A stretch of 64,000 nt of DNA, from assembly GCA_021773815.1 (NCBI GenBank), contig JAJFJS010000065.1, forward strand, positions 16,856 through 80,855, read 5' to 3'. Both the position numbers and the translations under genes were made by a program. The notes under the pieces are model-generated. The model ran no database searches. It had not been told where the DNA came from and saw nothing but the letters and a program-made list of their open reading frames with translations. Each line of letters begins with the position of its first letter. Within the stretch, counting starts at the first letter, position 1. Positions 45,257 to 55,331 of this stretch are shown piece after piece. This DNA comes from Gammaproteobacteria bacterium (lineage in GTDB: Bacteria; Pseudomonadota; Gammaproteobacteria; Steroidobacterales; GCA-2729495).

Positions 45257-45381
45257 GATTTACTCCTTATCAGATATCCGCATCCAAATGGCTAAGGACC
45301 AAGTCAACAGATTTCTTCGCAATACGCGAATTGATCGCAGTTCGAAATCTGCAGAGTCCTTTCCTGCACTGATTTAATAGC

Positions 45382-45405
45382 ACGCAAAGTTCTCGAATCT
45401 ATCTT
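45382..45405 (-). promoter_or_regulatory. Weak copy of the motif shared with the cus promoters
   Basis: About 126 bases upstream of the Met-rich protein gene. The + strand has ACGCAAAGTT and TATCTT in the same order and nearly the same spacing as the site near 53715, but the middle differs. On the minus strand one half-site, ACTTTGCG, is intact. Confidence 0.35.
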
Positions 45406-45480
45406 CCGAAGACACGACTGAACTACGATGCGACGATTCATGCGGCTCGCGCCTACTGCAATAAAATTGTTTTCTGGGCA

Positions 45481-48400
45481 TCATGTCATTCCGTGTGCCG
45501 GCGCGCGAACCACGGAGCGCTCGCGCCAAACGAGGAACATGGCGGGAATCACGATGAGCGTCAGCACCGTCGCACTGATCATGCCGCCCACCATCGGGGC
45601 GGCGATCCGCCGCATGACCTCGGAGCCCGTGCCGGAGCCCAACATGATCGGCAGCAGCCCGGCGATAATGGCCGCCACTGTCATCATGATGGGACGGACA
45701 CGAAGTACCGCGCCATCGATGACGGCCTGGCGCACGTCGTCCATATTCACGGAACGCCCTTCATCCTTCGCCGTGGCCATGCGCTGGCGAATGGCCTGAT
45801 TCAGATAGACCAGCATAACCACGCCGATCTCGACGGCGACCCCGGCGAGCGCGATAAAACCCACACCGACCGCAACGGAGATATGGTAATCAAGCAGATA
45901 GAGCAGCCACACACCACCAACCAGGGCCATCGGCAGCGTACCCACAATGATGATCACCTCGGCAAACCGTCGAAAATTCAGATACAGCAGCAAGAGGATG
46001 ATGGCGAGGGTCACCGGCCCGACCACCAACAAGCGCTCTTTCGCGCGCACCATGTACTCGTATTGACCGGACCACGCGAGCGAATAGCCGGGGGGTAAAT
46101 CCACCAGGTCGGCAACGGTCTTCTGGGCTTCGGCAACATAGGAACCGAGATCGCGGCCGCTGATGTCGACGTACGACCAGCCGTTCAGGCGAGCATTTTC
46201 ACTCTTGATGATGGGCGGACCATCGACGACTTCCACGTCGGCCACATCCGCCAGCGCGATCCGTGCGCCCTGCGGCGTGACGATCGGCAGCAGCCTGAGC
46301 TGCTCGACAGAATCCCGCACACGCTGTGGGTAACGCAGGTTCACGGGAAATCGCTCGCGCCCTTCGACGGTCGTCGTGACGTTCAGACCGCCGATCGCGG
46401 TACGCACGATGTCCTGCACGTCGTTGATGTTGAGGCCGAAACGCGACGCGCGCTTGCGATCGATGTCGACATCGACATACCGACCACCGGCAACACGTTC
46501 TGAGTAAACCGAGGCGGTACCCGGCACATTCTTGAGGACACGTTCCAGGTCTTTGCCGATCCGTTGAATGACGTCGAGATCGGGTCCGGCAACCTTGATC
46601 CCGACCGGTGTCTTGATACCGGTCGCCAGCATATCGATGCGGGTCTTGATCGGCATGACCCACGCGTTGGTCAGCCCCGGATATTTGACGATGCGATCGA
46701 GTTCCGCACGCAAGCCCTCCGGGGTCAGGCCCTCACGCCATTCTTCGCGGGGTTTCAACTGAATTACCGTTTCGACCATCGTCAGAGGCGCCGGATCGGT
46801 TGCGGTTTCCGCGCGACCGATTTTGCCTCTCACGCTCTTGACCTCCGGCAGGCTGCGAATCATCTTATCGGTCTGCTGGAGGATCTCACGCGCCTTGTCG
46901 GTTGACAGTCCGGGATAGGTCGTCGGCATGTACATGAGATCGCCCTCATCGAGCGGCGGCATGAACTCGGAGCCGAGTTGGGTTATCGGCCAAAGACCGA
47001 TGCCGATAACGAACGGCGTGGCCAGCAAGACGGCTTTCGGGTACCGGATCACGCCTTGAATAACCGGCCGATAGGCCGCGATCAGCACCCGGTTGATCGG
47101 GTTCTTGTGCTCCGGCGTGATCTTGCCGCGGATGAAATACCCCATGAGAACCGGAACGAGCGTGATGGACAGTATTGCCGCCGCCGCCATCGAATAAGTT
47201 TTCGTGAACGCCAGCGGCGCGAACATTCTGCCCTCCTGAGCTTCCAGCGTGAACACTGGCAGGAAGCTCAGCGTAATGATCAAAAGTGAAAAGAACAGCG
47301 GGGGACCGACCTCACTCGCCGCATCAGCCATAATGCGCCATCGGTTTTCATCTGTCAGTGGTTCGTGCTCGATATGCTTGTGCACGTTTTCGATCATGAC
47401 AATCGCCGCATCGACCATCGCGCCGATGGCAATGGCAATACCCCCCAGGGACATGATGTTCGCGTTCATACCCTGCATCTGCATGACAATGAAAGCCACC
47501 AGAATTCCTACCGGCAGACTTAGAATAATCACAAATGAGGAACGCAGGTGAAACAGAAAGACAGCGCACACCAGCGCGACGACCAGGAATTCCTCCAGCA
47601 ATTTACCCTGCAGCGTTTCGACAGCCCGCTTGATCAGTGCCGATCGATCGTAGGTCGTCACGATTTCGACACCTTCCGGAAGGCTGCGCTGCAGGGTGGC
47701 GAGCCGTTCCTTGACCAGATCGATCGTTTTTAAGGCGTTTTCGCCCCAGCGCATGACGATGATGCCGCCGACGACTTCGCCTTCACCGTCGAGTTCGGCG
47801 ATACCGCGCCTCATCTGGGGACCCAGGCGCAGCTCGGCGATATCGGAAAGCACGACCGGCGTGCCGTTGGCATTGACACCCAACGGTATATCGGCCAAAT
47901 CATCGAGGCTTTGCAGGTAACCGGTCGCGCGAACCATATACTCGGCCTCACCCATCTCGATCACCGATCCACCCGTCTCCTGATTACCCGACTGAATCGC
48001 TTTCTTCACCCGGGCGAGTGTCATGCCGAAAGCACGGAGTTTGTCAGGATCGACGACCACCTGGTACTGCTTAACCATGCCGCCGACCGTGGCGACTTCG
48101 GCGACCCCCGGCACCGTCTGGAGCTCGTATTTCAGAAACCAGTCCTGGAGCGTCCGCAGCTGTGACAGGTCCTGTCGGCCGGTGCGGTCGATCAAAGCGT
48201 ACTCGAAAATCCAACCGACACCGGTGGCGTCGGGTCCGAGGGCCGGTTTGGCGTTATCGGGCAACTGCCCGGTCACCTGGCTAAGGTATTCGAGCACCCT
48301 GGACCGTGCCCAGTAAAGGTCGGTGTCATCTTCAAAAATGATGTAGACATAGGAATCGCCGAAAAATGAATAGCCGCGCACCGTGACCGCCTTGGGGACC

Positions 48401-48624
48401 GACAGCATTGCTGTCGTCAGCGGATAGGTGACCTGGTCCTCGACGACTTGCGGCGCCTGTCCGGGAAACGAGGTCTTGATGATGACCTGTACATCGGAGA
48501 GATCCGGCAACGCATCTACCGGCGTCTGGCGCAGGGCCAAAGCGCCCCAGGCAATCAGGAATCCGGTGGCCAGTAAAACCAGGAACCGGTTTTCGATCGA
48601 CCAACGAATCACCCCGGCAATCAC
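45481..48624 (-). CDS. cusA: CusA-type heavy-metal RND efflux pump (copy 1)
   Basis: 1047 residues, the size of inner-membrane HME-RND pumps. Twelve membrane helices in two halves with large periplasmic loops are evident. [20 protein letters not shown] at the N-terminus, [17 protein letters not shown] in helix 4 (proton-relay Asp), PLTM and RIDMLATG (methionines of the CusA metal site) point to monovalent copper/silver export. It is the last gene of DUF411-cusCBA and overlaps cusB by 4 bases. Confidence 0.95.
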   Translation of the reverse strand: MIAGVIRWSIENRFLVLLATGFLIAWGALALRQTPVDALPDLSDVQVIIKTSFPGQAPQVVEDQVTYPLTTAMLSVPKAVTVRGYSFFGDSYVYIIFEDDTDLYWARSRVLEYLSQVTGQLPDNAKPALGPDATGVGWIFEYALIDRTGRQDLSQLRTLQDWFLKYELQTVPGVAEVATVGGMVKQYQVVVDPDKLRAFGMTLARVKKAIQSGNQETGGSVIEMGEAEYMVRATGYLQSLDDLADIPLGVNANGTPVVLSDIAELRLGPQMRRGIAELDGEGEVVGGIIVMRWGENALKTIDLVKERLATLQRSLPEGVEIVTTYDRSALIKRAVETLQGKLLEEFLVVALVCAVFLFHLRSSFVIILSLPVGILVAFIVMQMQGMNANIMSLGGIAIAIGAMVDAAIVMIENVHKHIEHEPLTDENRWRIMADAASEVGPPLFFSLLIITLSFLPVFTLEAQEGRMFAPLAFTKTYSMAAAAILSITLVPVLMGYFIRGKITPEHKNPINRVLIAAYRPVIQGVIRYPKAVLLATPFVIGIGLWPITQLGSEFMPPLDEGDLMYMPTTYPGLSTDKAREILQQTDKMIRSLPEVKSVRGKIGRAETATDPAPLTMVETVIQLKPREEWREGLTPEGLRAELDRIVKYPGLTNAWVMPIKTRIDMLATGIKTPVGIKVAGPDLDVIQRIGKDLERVLKNVPGTASVYSERVAGGRYVDVDIDRKRASRFGLNINDVQDIVRTAIGGLNVTTTVEGRERFPVNLRYPQRVRDSVEQLRLLPIVTPQGARIALADVADVEVVDGPPIIKSENARLNGWSYVDISGRDLGSYVAEAQKTVADLVDLPPGYSLAWSGQYEYMVRAKERLLVVGPVTLAIILLLLYLNFRRFAEVIIIVGTLPMALVGGVWLLYLLDYHISVAVGVGFIALAGVAVEIGVVMLVYLNQAIRQRMATAKDEGRSVNMDDVRQAVIDGAVLRVRPIMMTVAAIIAGLLPIMLGSGTGSEVMRRIAAPMVGGMISATVLTLIVIPAMFLVWRERSVVRAPAHGMT

Positions 48625-49937
48625 TGTGAAGGCTCCATATCGTGATCCATCAGCTCGTCTTGCGCCGACATCGTGTGTCCCGCGTGTTCCGCTTTCGTCT
48701 GAGTATCGGGCGGATTCGTATCCGGGTTGTTGTCTTCCATGCGTGTCAGCGCCGATTCGATGTTGGACTCCGAATCAATCAGGAATTGCCCGGAGGTCAC
48801 GACCAGATCGCCGACGGCAACACCGCTGCGAATCTCGATCCGATCCCCCGACTCGATACCGAGCTTCACCGGCTGGGCGCGGAACTTTCCGTCGCCCAGA
48901 GCGAGCACCACTCGATTTACGGCGCCACCTCGAATCAGCGCTTCCCGCGGAACATGCACCACCGGTGGCGTCTCCGTGCCGTATATCGTCACGCGGGCAA
49001 ACATGTTGGGCCGCAGTATCTCGTCCTGATTATCGAAACGCAGACGAATCTTGAGCGTGCGCGTTATCGGATCGAGTTCCGGATAGATATAGTCGACAGT
49101 GCCCCGCCGGCGTTCCCCAGGCAGGTAGTCAAGTTCAACTTCTGCACGCTGTCCAATTTTTACCCACGCGGCCTGTCGCTCGAAAACCTCGACGAGAATC
49201 CACACGCGATCGAGCTCAGCGATCGACATGACGTCGGTCGCCGGAGTGATATAGCTACCCTCCCGCACCCCGAGGCGGGCCACGTAACCGTCGGTCTGCG
49301 AGAAGATAAGCACACGCTGATTCACCGTGCGTTCGGTGTCCAGCCGCTCGATCTCGCGCGACGTCACGCCGAGTGCAATCAGCCGATCCCAGGAAGCTTT
49401 GTGCAGCGCGGTATTGCGGCTGTTCAGCGCAGCGAGGTACTCTTCCTCGGCATTCACGAGCGTCGGTGAATAGAGCTCGAAAAGCGACTGACCGCGCATC
49501 ACCGGATCCCCAGCCGCCTTGATCGACAGCTTTTCGATCCATCCGTCCACCCGGGTGTGGATATTGTGCAGGGTATCCTCGTCGTAGCCGACGTAACCCA
49601 CGGTCTCGACGCGGCGTGACAATATTCCCCGCTCCGCCGACGCCGTGCGCACACCCAGATTGTTGACGATAGTCGGATCGATCGAAACGATGCTGAGGTC
49701 GTCAGCCGCCGCCTCATTCGCGTACACCGGGACCAGATCCATGCCCATCGGCGACTTGCCCGGCTTGTCACTGCGGAAGTTAGGGTCCATCGGCGCTTTC
49801 CAGTAGAGCACGCTTTGCTCTGCCGCGGCGGAATCGTTGTCGCCGCTGCCGGGAACCGGAAGCCACCAGCGGCCGACACCGATCCCCACAGAAATAGCGG
49901 CAATGAGTAACACGCCAACGAATGCTGTCTTTTTCAT
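48621..49937 (-). CDS. cusB: CusB-type periplasmic adaptor (copy 1)
   Basis: 438 residues. Membrane anchor (about 5-22), then a short metal-binding segment ([24 protein letters not shown]) typical of CusB N-termini, then lipoyl, alpha-hairpin and beta-barrel regions of membrane-fusion proteins. The C-terminus is acidic and His/Met-containing. It links the CusA pump to the outer-membrane channel. It overlaps both cusC and cusA by 4 bases. Confidence 0.95.
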   Translation of the reverse strand: MKKTAFVGVLLIAAISVGIGVGRWWLPVPGSGDNDSAAAEQSVLYWKAPMDPNFRSDKPGKSPMGMDLVPVYANEAAADDLSIVSIDPTIVNNLGVRTASAERGILSRRVETVGYVGYDEDTLHNIHTRVDGWIEKLSIKAAGDPVMRGQSLFELYSPTLVNAEEEYLAALNSRNTALHKASWDRLIALGVTSREIERLDTERTVNQRVLIFSQTDGYVARLGVREGSYITPATDVMSIAELDRVWILVEVFERQAAWVKIGQRAEVELDYLPGERRRGTVDYIYPELDPITRTLKIRLRFDNQDEILRPNMFARVTIYGTETPPVVHVPREALIRGGAVNRVVLALGDGKFRAQPVKLGIESGDRIEIRSGVAVGDLVVTSGQFLIDSESNIESALTRMEDNNPDTNPPDTQTKAEHAGHTMSAQDELMDHDMEPSQ

Positions 49938-51244
49938 CGAGGAAGCCCTCCGAGGTTAGCGAGCACGGCGTAGCTTTGAACCCGCTCCACCTGCAAACGA
50001 ATGTGATCGAGCCGCGTATTGAGATCATCGATATAGCCGCGCATGACGTCATTAAAATCACCGGCGTCGCTCTGATACGCGGACAACGCGGCCTGCGCCT
50101 GATCTTCGGCCTGATTCAGAATGAGTCGTTCATACAGCGCCACCCGACGAGTCAGGTCTTGCCAGCGCGCGTACTCGGCATCGAGCTGACTCGACAAGCG
50201 GCGCAGCAATTCCTCACGCGACTCGTTGGCAGCACGGCGCTCGCTCAACGCGGCGGCCAGCCTACGATCTTGGCGATTTTTTCGAAACAATGGCAGGTCG
50301 ACCGTCACCGACAAGTTGACGAAATCGGAACGGGGTTCCCCGGTCGGAAGGAATCCGTCGCGATACCCGTAGCCCAGATCCAGCGCCCATCCGGGTTTAT
50401 AGCGCTCGTTGGCGATATCGACGCCCGCCTGACGAGCGCCGATGCGCGCATCGGCCGCTTTCAGGACCGGGTGATCGAGCAGTTTTTCATGTAATGCTTC
50501 CAGCGCCGGTATCTGTCCCCATAGGGGAAGCTTCATCGCCAGCGGACGGTCCGCTTCGGTACCCACCCACTGGCCCAATTCCGCCCGGGCGCGGGCGCGC
50601 TGTCTGTTGATTTCGATGAGCCGATCGTCGAGCCGACTCAGTTCGAGCTCGGCAAACAACACGTCCTGCTGATCTTTGCGCCCGACGGCATACAGAGACC
50701 GGGTTATCGTGACCAGATCGCTGAAAAAAGGTCGTGATTCGGTCACGATTTCATCCGAGCGAGTCCAAAAAAACGTCTCGAACCAGGCATCGCGCACGGA
50801 TGTCAGCACGTCGCGACCGCGACCGTCTGCGCTCTCTGTCATCTCGAGGGCAAGCGACTGAAACTGGCGGCGATTGGCCTTCAGGATTTTTCCGGGCGGA
50901 AACGACTGTCTGTAGCCCAGCTGCCCCTGGGTCATGCCTTCGGTCGCGAACCCGCCCGATTCGATCGGAAAATTAGCCAGCCCGACGCGAAGCTGCGGAT
51001 CCGGCAGCTGGCCGGCCGCAACGGACTGCTCATCCAGGGCGTCGGCACGCGCCAGGAATGCCGACTGCCCGGGTTCTCTGTCGAGCGCCAGGTCCTCGGC
51101 CTCGGCCAGCGTTAACGGGATATTCTGTTGTGCATTGGCGCCAAACGCGATCATCACCATTGTCGCAAGCACACCGCACAACCCCGATCGACTGGATGAA
51201 GCCACGGTGCTGCGCCGACCGATGAAATACATTTCTGCGTTCAT
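49934..51244 (-). CDS. cusC: CusC-like outer-membrane efflux channel (copy 1)
   Basis: 436 residues of the TolC/OEP family: signal peptide (about 20-38) and two repeated helical halves. Motifs SAFLARADALDEQSVAAGQLPDP and the C-terminal half LDLGYGYRDGF are usual for metal-efflux OEPs. No lipobox is seen. It is the first of the cusCBA trio and starts 42 bases after the DUF411 gene. Confidence 0.92.
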   Translation of the reverse strand: MNAEMYFIGRRSTVASSSRSGLCGVLATMVMIAFGANAQQNIPLTLAEAEDLALDREPGQSAFLARADALDEQSVAAGQLPDPQLRVGLANFPIESGGFATEGMTQGQLGYRQSFPPGKILKANRRQFQSLALEMTESADGRGRDVLTSVRDAWFETFFWTRSDEIVTESRPFFSDLVTITRSLYAVGRKDQQDVLFAELELSRLDDRLIEINRQRARARAELGQWVGTEADRPLAMKLPLWGQIPALEALHEKLLDHPVLKAADARIGARQAGVDIANERYKPGWALDLGYGYRDGFLPTGEPRSDFVNLSVTVDLPLFRKNRQDRRLAAALSERRAANESREELLRRLSSQLDAEYARWQDLTRRVALYERLILNQAEDQAQAALSAYQSDAGDFNDVMRGYIDDLNTRLDHIRLQVERVQSYAVLANLGGLPR

Positions 51245-51286
51245 ACCGAAAAGCCTCCGTTTCCAGGACGGGTCGATCGCGACACT

Positions 51287-51790
51287 TTATGTCCCCGCAT
51301 TGCCGTCAACATGCCAATAAACTTCAACGTTGCCATCGGCCTTCAGGAGCAGAACATCGTATGGGTTGCGGTGGTTTCCCGACTCCATGCCCGGGCTGCC
51401 AACCGGCATGCCGGGAACTATCAGTCCTTTCGCGTTCGCCGGCGGCGCCGCAAGAAAACGCCGGACAATCGATGCCGGAATATGCCCTTCAAATACGAAC
51501 CCGCCCGTCTCGGACACTGCTGTATGGCAGGATCGGTGCTGGGGGCGAATACCGAAACGATTCTTTACTTCAGTCACATCGACCAGTTCTTTGACAGTTG
51601 CATTGAATCCGGCACTTTCCATGTGTCCAATCCATTTTTCGCAGCAGCCACAAGTCGGGCTCTTGTAGACGATCAGGTTTTCTGCCCCTGCTTGATCGCC
51701 TGTCTCAGCCGTGCAGGCGACAGAAAGCACGGCGAAAGACATCATTACGAAAAACATCAATCTGCCAACAATTTTCATTGAAGACTTCAT
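51287..51790 (-). CDS. DUF411 metal-binding protein
   Basis: 167 residues. A signal peptide with possible lipobox (VLSVACTAE; Cys26) precedes a DUF411 domain with SPTCGCCEKWIGHME, HRSCHTAV and GHIPASIVRRFL. DUF411 proteins bind copper in the periplasm and are common in copper operons. The ATG follows GGAGAGCC. It leads the cusCBA unit; a dyad and the shared motif lie just upstream. Confidence 0.92.
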   Translation of the reverse strand: MKSSMKIVGRLMFFVMMSFAVLSVACTAETGDQAGAENLIVYKSPTCGCCEKWIGHMESAGFNATVKELVDVTEVKNRFGIRPQHRSCHTAVSETGGFVFEGHIPASIVRRFLAAPPANAKGLIVPGMPVGSPGMESGNHRNPYDVLLLKADGNVEVYWHVDGNAGT

Positions 51791-51810
51791 TTCTGGCTCT
51801 CCAGGTTAAA

Positions 51811-51836
51811 CACACGAATACTCCGAGTATTGTGTG
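51811..51836. promoter_or_regulatory. Inverted repeat upstream of the DUF411-cusCBA operon
   Basis: Left arm CACACGAATACT and right arm AGTATTGTGTG, separated by three bases, form an almost perfect dyad about 20 bases upstream of the DUF411 start. It could be an operator or an mRNA 5' hairpin. The sequence CACACGAAT recurs at 51938-51946. Confidence 0.5.
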
Positions 51837-51902
51837 AAACGGATGCATTTCCCGATAGGAGGGAAAGGTCGACCCGACTACAGCGGGTCACTTAGGAATA
51901 TG

Positions 51903-51921
51903 AAAGTTTCGCGAAAGTATC
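51903..51921 (-). promoter_or_regulatory. Shared 19-base motif, copy 1 (upstream of DUF411-cusCBA)
   Basis: The + strand reads AAAGTTTCGCGAAAGTATC, differing at one position from the site at 53715-53733. On the minus strand it gives tandem ACTTT-type half-sites about 11 bases apart, the arrangement bound by OmpR-family regulators. It is about 113 bases upstream of the DUF411 start. Confidence 0.55.
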
Positions 51922-51960
51922 GCGGCGCGATCTAGTTCACACGAATGTGTATGCAGATCT

Positions 51961-52410
51961 CTAAATCAAGAACGCGCAATTTTGGATAAACAGAGGAACC
52001 CGGGACGGAACAAATTCTCGACCAATTGTCGGCAGGTAAGTCGCAACCGATTCAGGCCGTACGTATGCCGATTGAAGGGTCCAGACCAGAAACTTTTTCT
52101 CCAGATCGGGATTGGAGATGACCGGACGCAAGCCGGCGCAATCGGTACAATTCGCCATCGATTCGCAGCTGGCGGAGACGCCCGGCCCGAAACCGTTGCC
52201 AGGATTGGGCGAGACGACATCGGGCGAATGTTCGGCAGTCGGGCAAGGGGTAACAGAAAGTTGATGACTCGCAGCACTGTGACAGTCGTCGACCGACGCC
52301 GCCATCAGACACGGCTGCACCAATAAACTGAAAAAGGCAGCGACAAACAAAGCCAATACAGCGCCGCCGAGCCTCGCCTGATGTTTTCTGAAGTGCTCCA
52401 GAATGCTCAT
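51961..52410 (-). CDS. Cys/His-containing exported protein of unknown function
   Basis: 149 residues. A hydrophobic N-terminal segment (about 14-36) is followed by scattered Cys and His (VDDCHSAASH, SCESMANCTDCAG) and a C-terminus ending QNCAFLI. The layout resembles small metal-related exported proteins such as CopL- or DUF2946-like ones, without a firm match. The ATG follows GAGGGG. It lies upstream of the DUF411-cusCBA unit, separated by the operator-like region. Confidence 0.7.
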   Translation of the reverse strand: MSILEHFRKHQARLGGAVLALFVAAFFSLLVQPCLMAASVDDCHSAASHQLSVTPCPTAEHSPDVVSPNPGNGFGPGVSASCESMANCTDCAGLRPVISNPDLEKKFLVWTLQSAYVRPESVATYLPTIGREFVPSRVPLFIQNCAFLI

Positions 52411-52591
52411 GTAACAGACACCCCTCGCATGGAGACCGGAGCCTAAGGAAGACCCACAATAATTGCAATAGGCAATGACCCAAATCTCGACAATCGTCGA
52501 AACCCCCTCCCGTCATGGAATTCGCGGGCTCTCACGCCCTCCCGGGAAATTGAACGGGTTTCGGCAAAGACACATTCGAATAACATGCAGC

Positions 52592-53560
52592 TTATCCAAC
52601 CGCGCCGACGACGCGCTCAAGAACCCGAACGACCGTCTCGTCCACCTTGTCACCGCTCATCGTATGAAGGGTGCTTAATGCCTCTTGTCGCCGCATGCCC
52701 CGACTGTACGGTCGTTCATCGATCAAGGCCGAATAGATGTCCGCAACCGTCAGTATCCGAGCTTCCAAGGGAATATCCTCACCCTTGAGACCCCGTGGAT
52801 ATCCCGATCCATCGAGCTGCTCGTGGTGACACAAAACCAGTTCTGCAATGCGGCTGGCGCCGCTGATCGGCCGAAGGATTGCTGCCGCAATTTCCGGGTG
52901 ACGACGAATCTGCACCATTTCTTCTGCAGTAACATCCGCCGGCTTAAAGAGAACATCATCTTTTAAACCGATCTTGCCGATGTCATGAGCAATACCTGAC
53001 AGATATAACCGATCGAGGGATTCGTCGGATAACCCGAGTTCACCACCAATTTTCTTTGCCAGTGTTGCGACATCCTCGCTATGATCTCTAGTGTACGAGT
53101 CCTTGGCATTCAGCGCGGCCGACAACGATGATATGGACTCGATAACGGTGCGGCGTTGCGCGAGGCTCTTCTGCTGATGCCTCCGATCCCGTTCGGCGCG
53201 CTCACGATCGATAAGGAACCCAAAGCCAATCCCGATAAATGGAAAGAGAACTATCATTGCGGCCTGATTAATATTCTCATTCACGTTACCAGACCATGAC
53301 ACGACGATATGCACCGTCAAAAGCAGGCAGCATACCAGCGATAACCAGGCGCCTCCCCTAACGCCGAACCAAAGCGCAGCCAGCATCAACGGGATAAAAT
53401 AGCCCAGCCTGAAGAGCACATGAAATAAATGCTCCTCACTCGTCGAAACGCCGGTTATAAAATGGAGCCCGCTAATTGCAATAACGGAAGCCAGCAACAC
53501 TATGATGCGAACATCCGTAACCCAACCGTCTACTCGCTTTAATTCAATAGTGTCAGACAA
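52592..53560 (-). CDS. Membrane-anchored HD-GYP domain protein
   Basis: 322 residues. Four or five N-terminal membrane helices (about 18-118), a short coiled segment, then an HD-GYP domain with HSEDVATLAKKIG, SGIAHDIGKIGL, RRHPEIAAAI and HHEQLDGSGYPRGLKGEDIP. All signature residues of active c-di-GMP phosphodiesterases are present. The N-terminal membrane part could be a sensor. Its start lies about 155 bases from the shared motif at 53715, between the two efflux blocks. Confidence 0.93.
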   Translation of the reverse strand: MSDTIELKRVDGWVTDVRIIVLLASVIAISGLHFITGVSTSEEHLFHVLFRLGYFIPLMLAALWFGVRGGAWLSLVCCLLLTVHIVVSWSGNVNENINQAAMIVLFPFIGIGFGFLIDRERAERDRRHQQKSLAQRRTVIESISSLSAALNAKDSYTRDHSEDVATLAKKIGGELGLSDESLDRLYLSGIAHDIGKIGLKDDVLFKPADVTAEEMVQIRRHPEIAAAILRPISGASRIAELVLCHHEQLDGSGYPRGLKGEDIPLEARILTVADIYSALIDERPYSRGMRRQEALSTLHTMSGDKVDETVVRVLERVVGAVG

Positions 53561-53975
53561 GGCCCTAGCCTAATAATTGTAGTTCTCGTTTGCATAGACG
53601 GGTAGCAATCCTCACACACCACTGAAAACACCATTTAGTGAATTGAAGGTTTTGGGCCAACCCTACCGGGCAGGAATATAGTTTCAATCTCAACTTGATT
53701 TAAAGACTCGACGCAAAGTTTCGCAAAAGTATCTTAAAAGACACAAACCCGGCACTTAAAATTGACCAATTTGTATTTATCCGGCGTGTAGCTCTAACGG
53801 ATCGATATTTTTACCAGCGAATGGCAAACAGGCATTGGCCAAATTGTTTTTCCCACAACAACCTCGCGTACAATCCAAACAGTAGCCTTAAAGAGGTTAT
53901 CGAAAAGCCGCACAAACGCACTTCTCAGCGGCCTTTGCAATTGCGTGAATAGCTTCGCGGACCCAGGATAATAAG
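53561..53975. other. Divergent promoter region between HD-GYP gene and second cus operon
   Basis: About 415 AT-rich bases with no supported gene; a 68-codon minus-strand frame at 53794-54000 has no homology and overlaps the cusC start. The region must carry promoters in both directions and holds copy 2 of the shared motif. Confidence 0.6.
53715..53733 (-). promoter_or_regulatory. Shared 19-base motif, copy 2
   Basis: The + strand reads AAAGTTTCGCAAAAGTATC. On the minus strand, with four flanking bases, it contains tandem half-sites ACTTTTGCG and ACTTTGCG about 11 bases apart. It lies 155 bases upstream of the HD-GYP gene and about 240 bases upstream of the plus-strand cusC, so it could serve either or both. 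Confidence 0.55.
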
Positions 53976-55331
53976 ATGCCCCAAATGCTGCCAAACTCAC
54001 TTTATCTTGCGATCACTCTGCTCAGCTTCGTCACCGGCTACGCCTTAGCATCGGAAACATCTGTAACGACATCTTCGGCGGACGATCGCTCCCAGCATCA
54101 AGCGACAATGGGTGATGCCGATCTACTGACGTTGCAGAGCGCTGTGCAAATTGCGCTGACCAACAATCAGGGACTTGCTGAGCTACAGTCACAGTCTGAT
54201 GCACTCGGCGCCGTACCGTCGCAGGTCGGCGCACTGCCAGACCCGATTCTCGGATTGAATGCGCTGAATTTCCCGACCGACACCTTCGATCGTGACCAGG
54301 AGCCCATGACCCAGATACAGTTCACGCTGAGCCAGGCCTTTCCGTTTCCCGGAAAACTCGGCCTTAAAAGAGACGCCGCACAATATGAAGCTGATGCCGC
54401 TACGAAACGAGTACTTGACATGCAATTGCAAGTTGTAGCGAATGTCCGCACCGCATGGTGGGAACTCATGTACCTCGATAATGCCCTGACAATCGTCGAA
54501 CAAAATCAGGCGACAATGCGTGATTTTGTTGAGATCGCTCAAACTAAGTACAAAGTCGGCGACGGACTTCAACAGGACGTGCTGCTCGCGCAACTGGAAC
54601 TATCACGCCTTCTGAACCGTGAACTACCCTTGCGGGGCATGCGCGGCTCATCGGAAGCTATTCTCAACGCCTTACTCGACAGGCCTGCTAATGATCCCAT
54701 CCGATTGCCACAGGAGCCGCCGAATATAAAGCTACCTCAGCTGCCGGTCGAAGCCCAGCTACTGCAGACGGCACTGGCCTCACGGCCGCTACTGGACGTT
54801 CAGCGGGAGTTGACTGAGGCCGCGCGAATGCGACTGGATCTCGCGAAAAAAGACTACTATCCGGACTTCAAGCTAGCAGCGGGTTACGGCATACGCGACG
54901 GGGAAGACCCGGTGCGCGGCAGCCGCGCCGACTTTGCATCAGTCATGCTGAGCGTCAACCTCCCTATCTACTTCAAGGCAAAACAAAGCAAAGCAGTCGA
55001 GCAGCGCAGCAGTGAATATTTTCAACGCAAACAAGCGTTCAACGACACACTCCGCTCAGTGCAGGCTGCAATTTCCCTGAACCTTGCGCAATATCAGGCA
55101 TCGAGTGACCAGGTATCTATCTACGGAACCGCCATTATCCCGCAAGCGCAGCAAACTGTATCGGCAATGTTATCCGGCTACCAGGTCAATAAGGTCGATT
55201 TCCTGAACGTGCTGAATGCCGAAATCACTCTCTATAATGCTCAAATTAGTTATTGGGAGGCAATGAGCAGCGCAAAGCAATCGCTTGCGAAACTTGCGGC
55301 CGCAGTAGGTTCGGAGCAGCTTTATGAATAA
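53976..55331 (+). CDS. CusC-like outer-membrane efflux channel (copy 2)
   Basis: 451 residues of the TolC/OEP family with a signal peptide (about 8-25, ending YALASE) and two repeated halves (ALPDPILGLNALNFPTD; DFKLAAGYGIRDGEDP). It differs widely from the channel of copy 1, so this is not a recent duplication. The ATG follows AGGATAATAAG. It overlaps the adaptor gene by 8 bases. Confidence 0.93.
   Translation: MPQMLPNSLYLAITLLSFVTGYALASETSVTTSSADDRSQHQATMGDADLLTLQSAVQIALTNNQGLAELQSQSDALGAVPSQVGALPDPILGLNALNFPTDTFDRDQEPMTQIQFTLSQAFPFPGKLGLKRDAAQYEADAATKRVLDMQLQVVANVRTAWWELMYLDNALTIVEQNQATMRDFVEIAQTKYKVGDGLQQDVLLAQLELSRLLNRELPLRGMRGSSEAILNALLDRPANDPIRLPQEPPNIKLPQLPVEAQLLQTALASRPLLDVQRELTEAARMRLDLAKKDYYPDFKLAAGYGIRDGEDPVRGSRADFASVMLSVNLPIYFKAKQSKAVEQRSSEYFQRKQAFNDTLRSVQAAISLNLAQYQASSDQVSIYGTAIIPQAQQTVSAMLSGYQVNKVDFLNVLNAEITLYNAQISYWEAMSSAKQSLAKLAAAVGSEQLYE

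Noticed and set aside
53794..54000. 68-codon minus-strand frame in the cus promoter region
   Set aside because: No homology, and it overlaps the start of the second channel gene.
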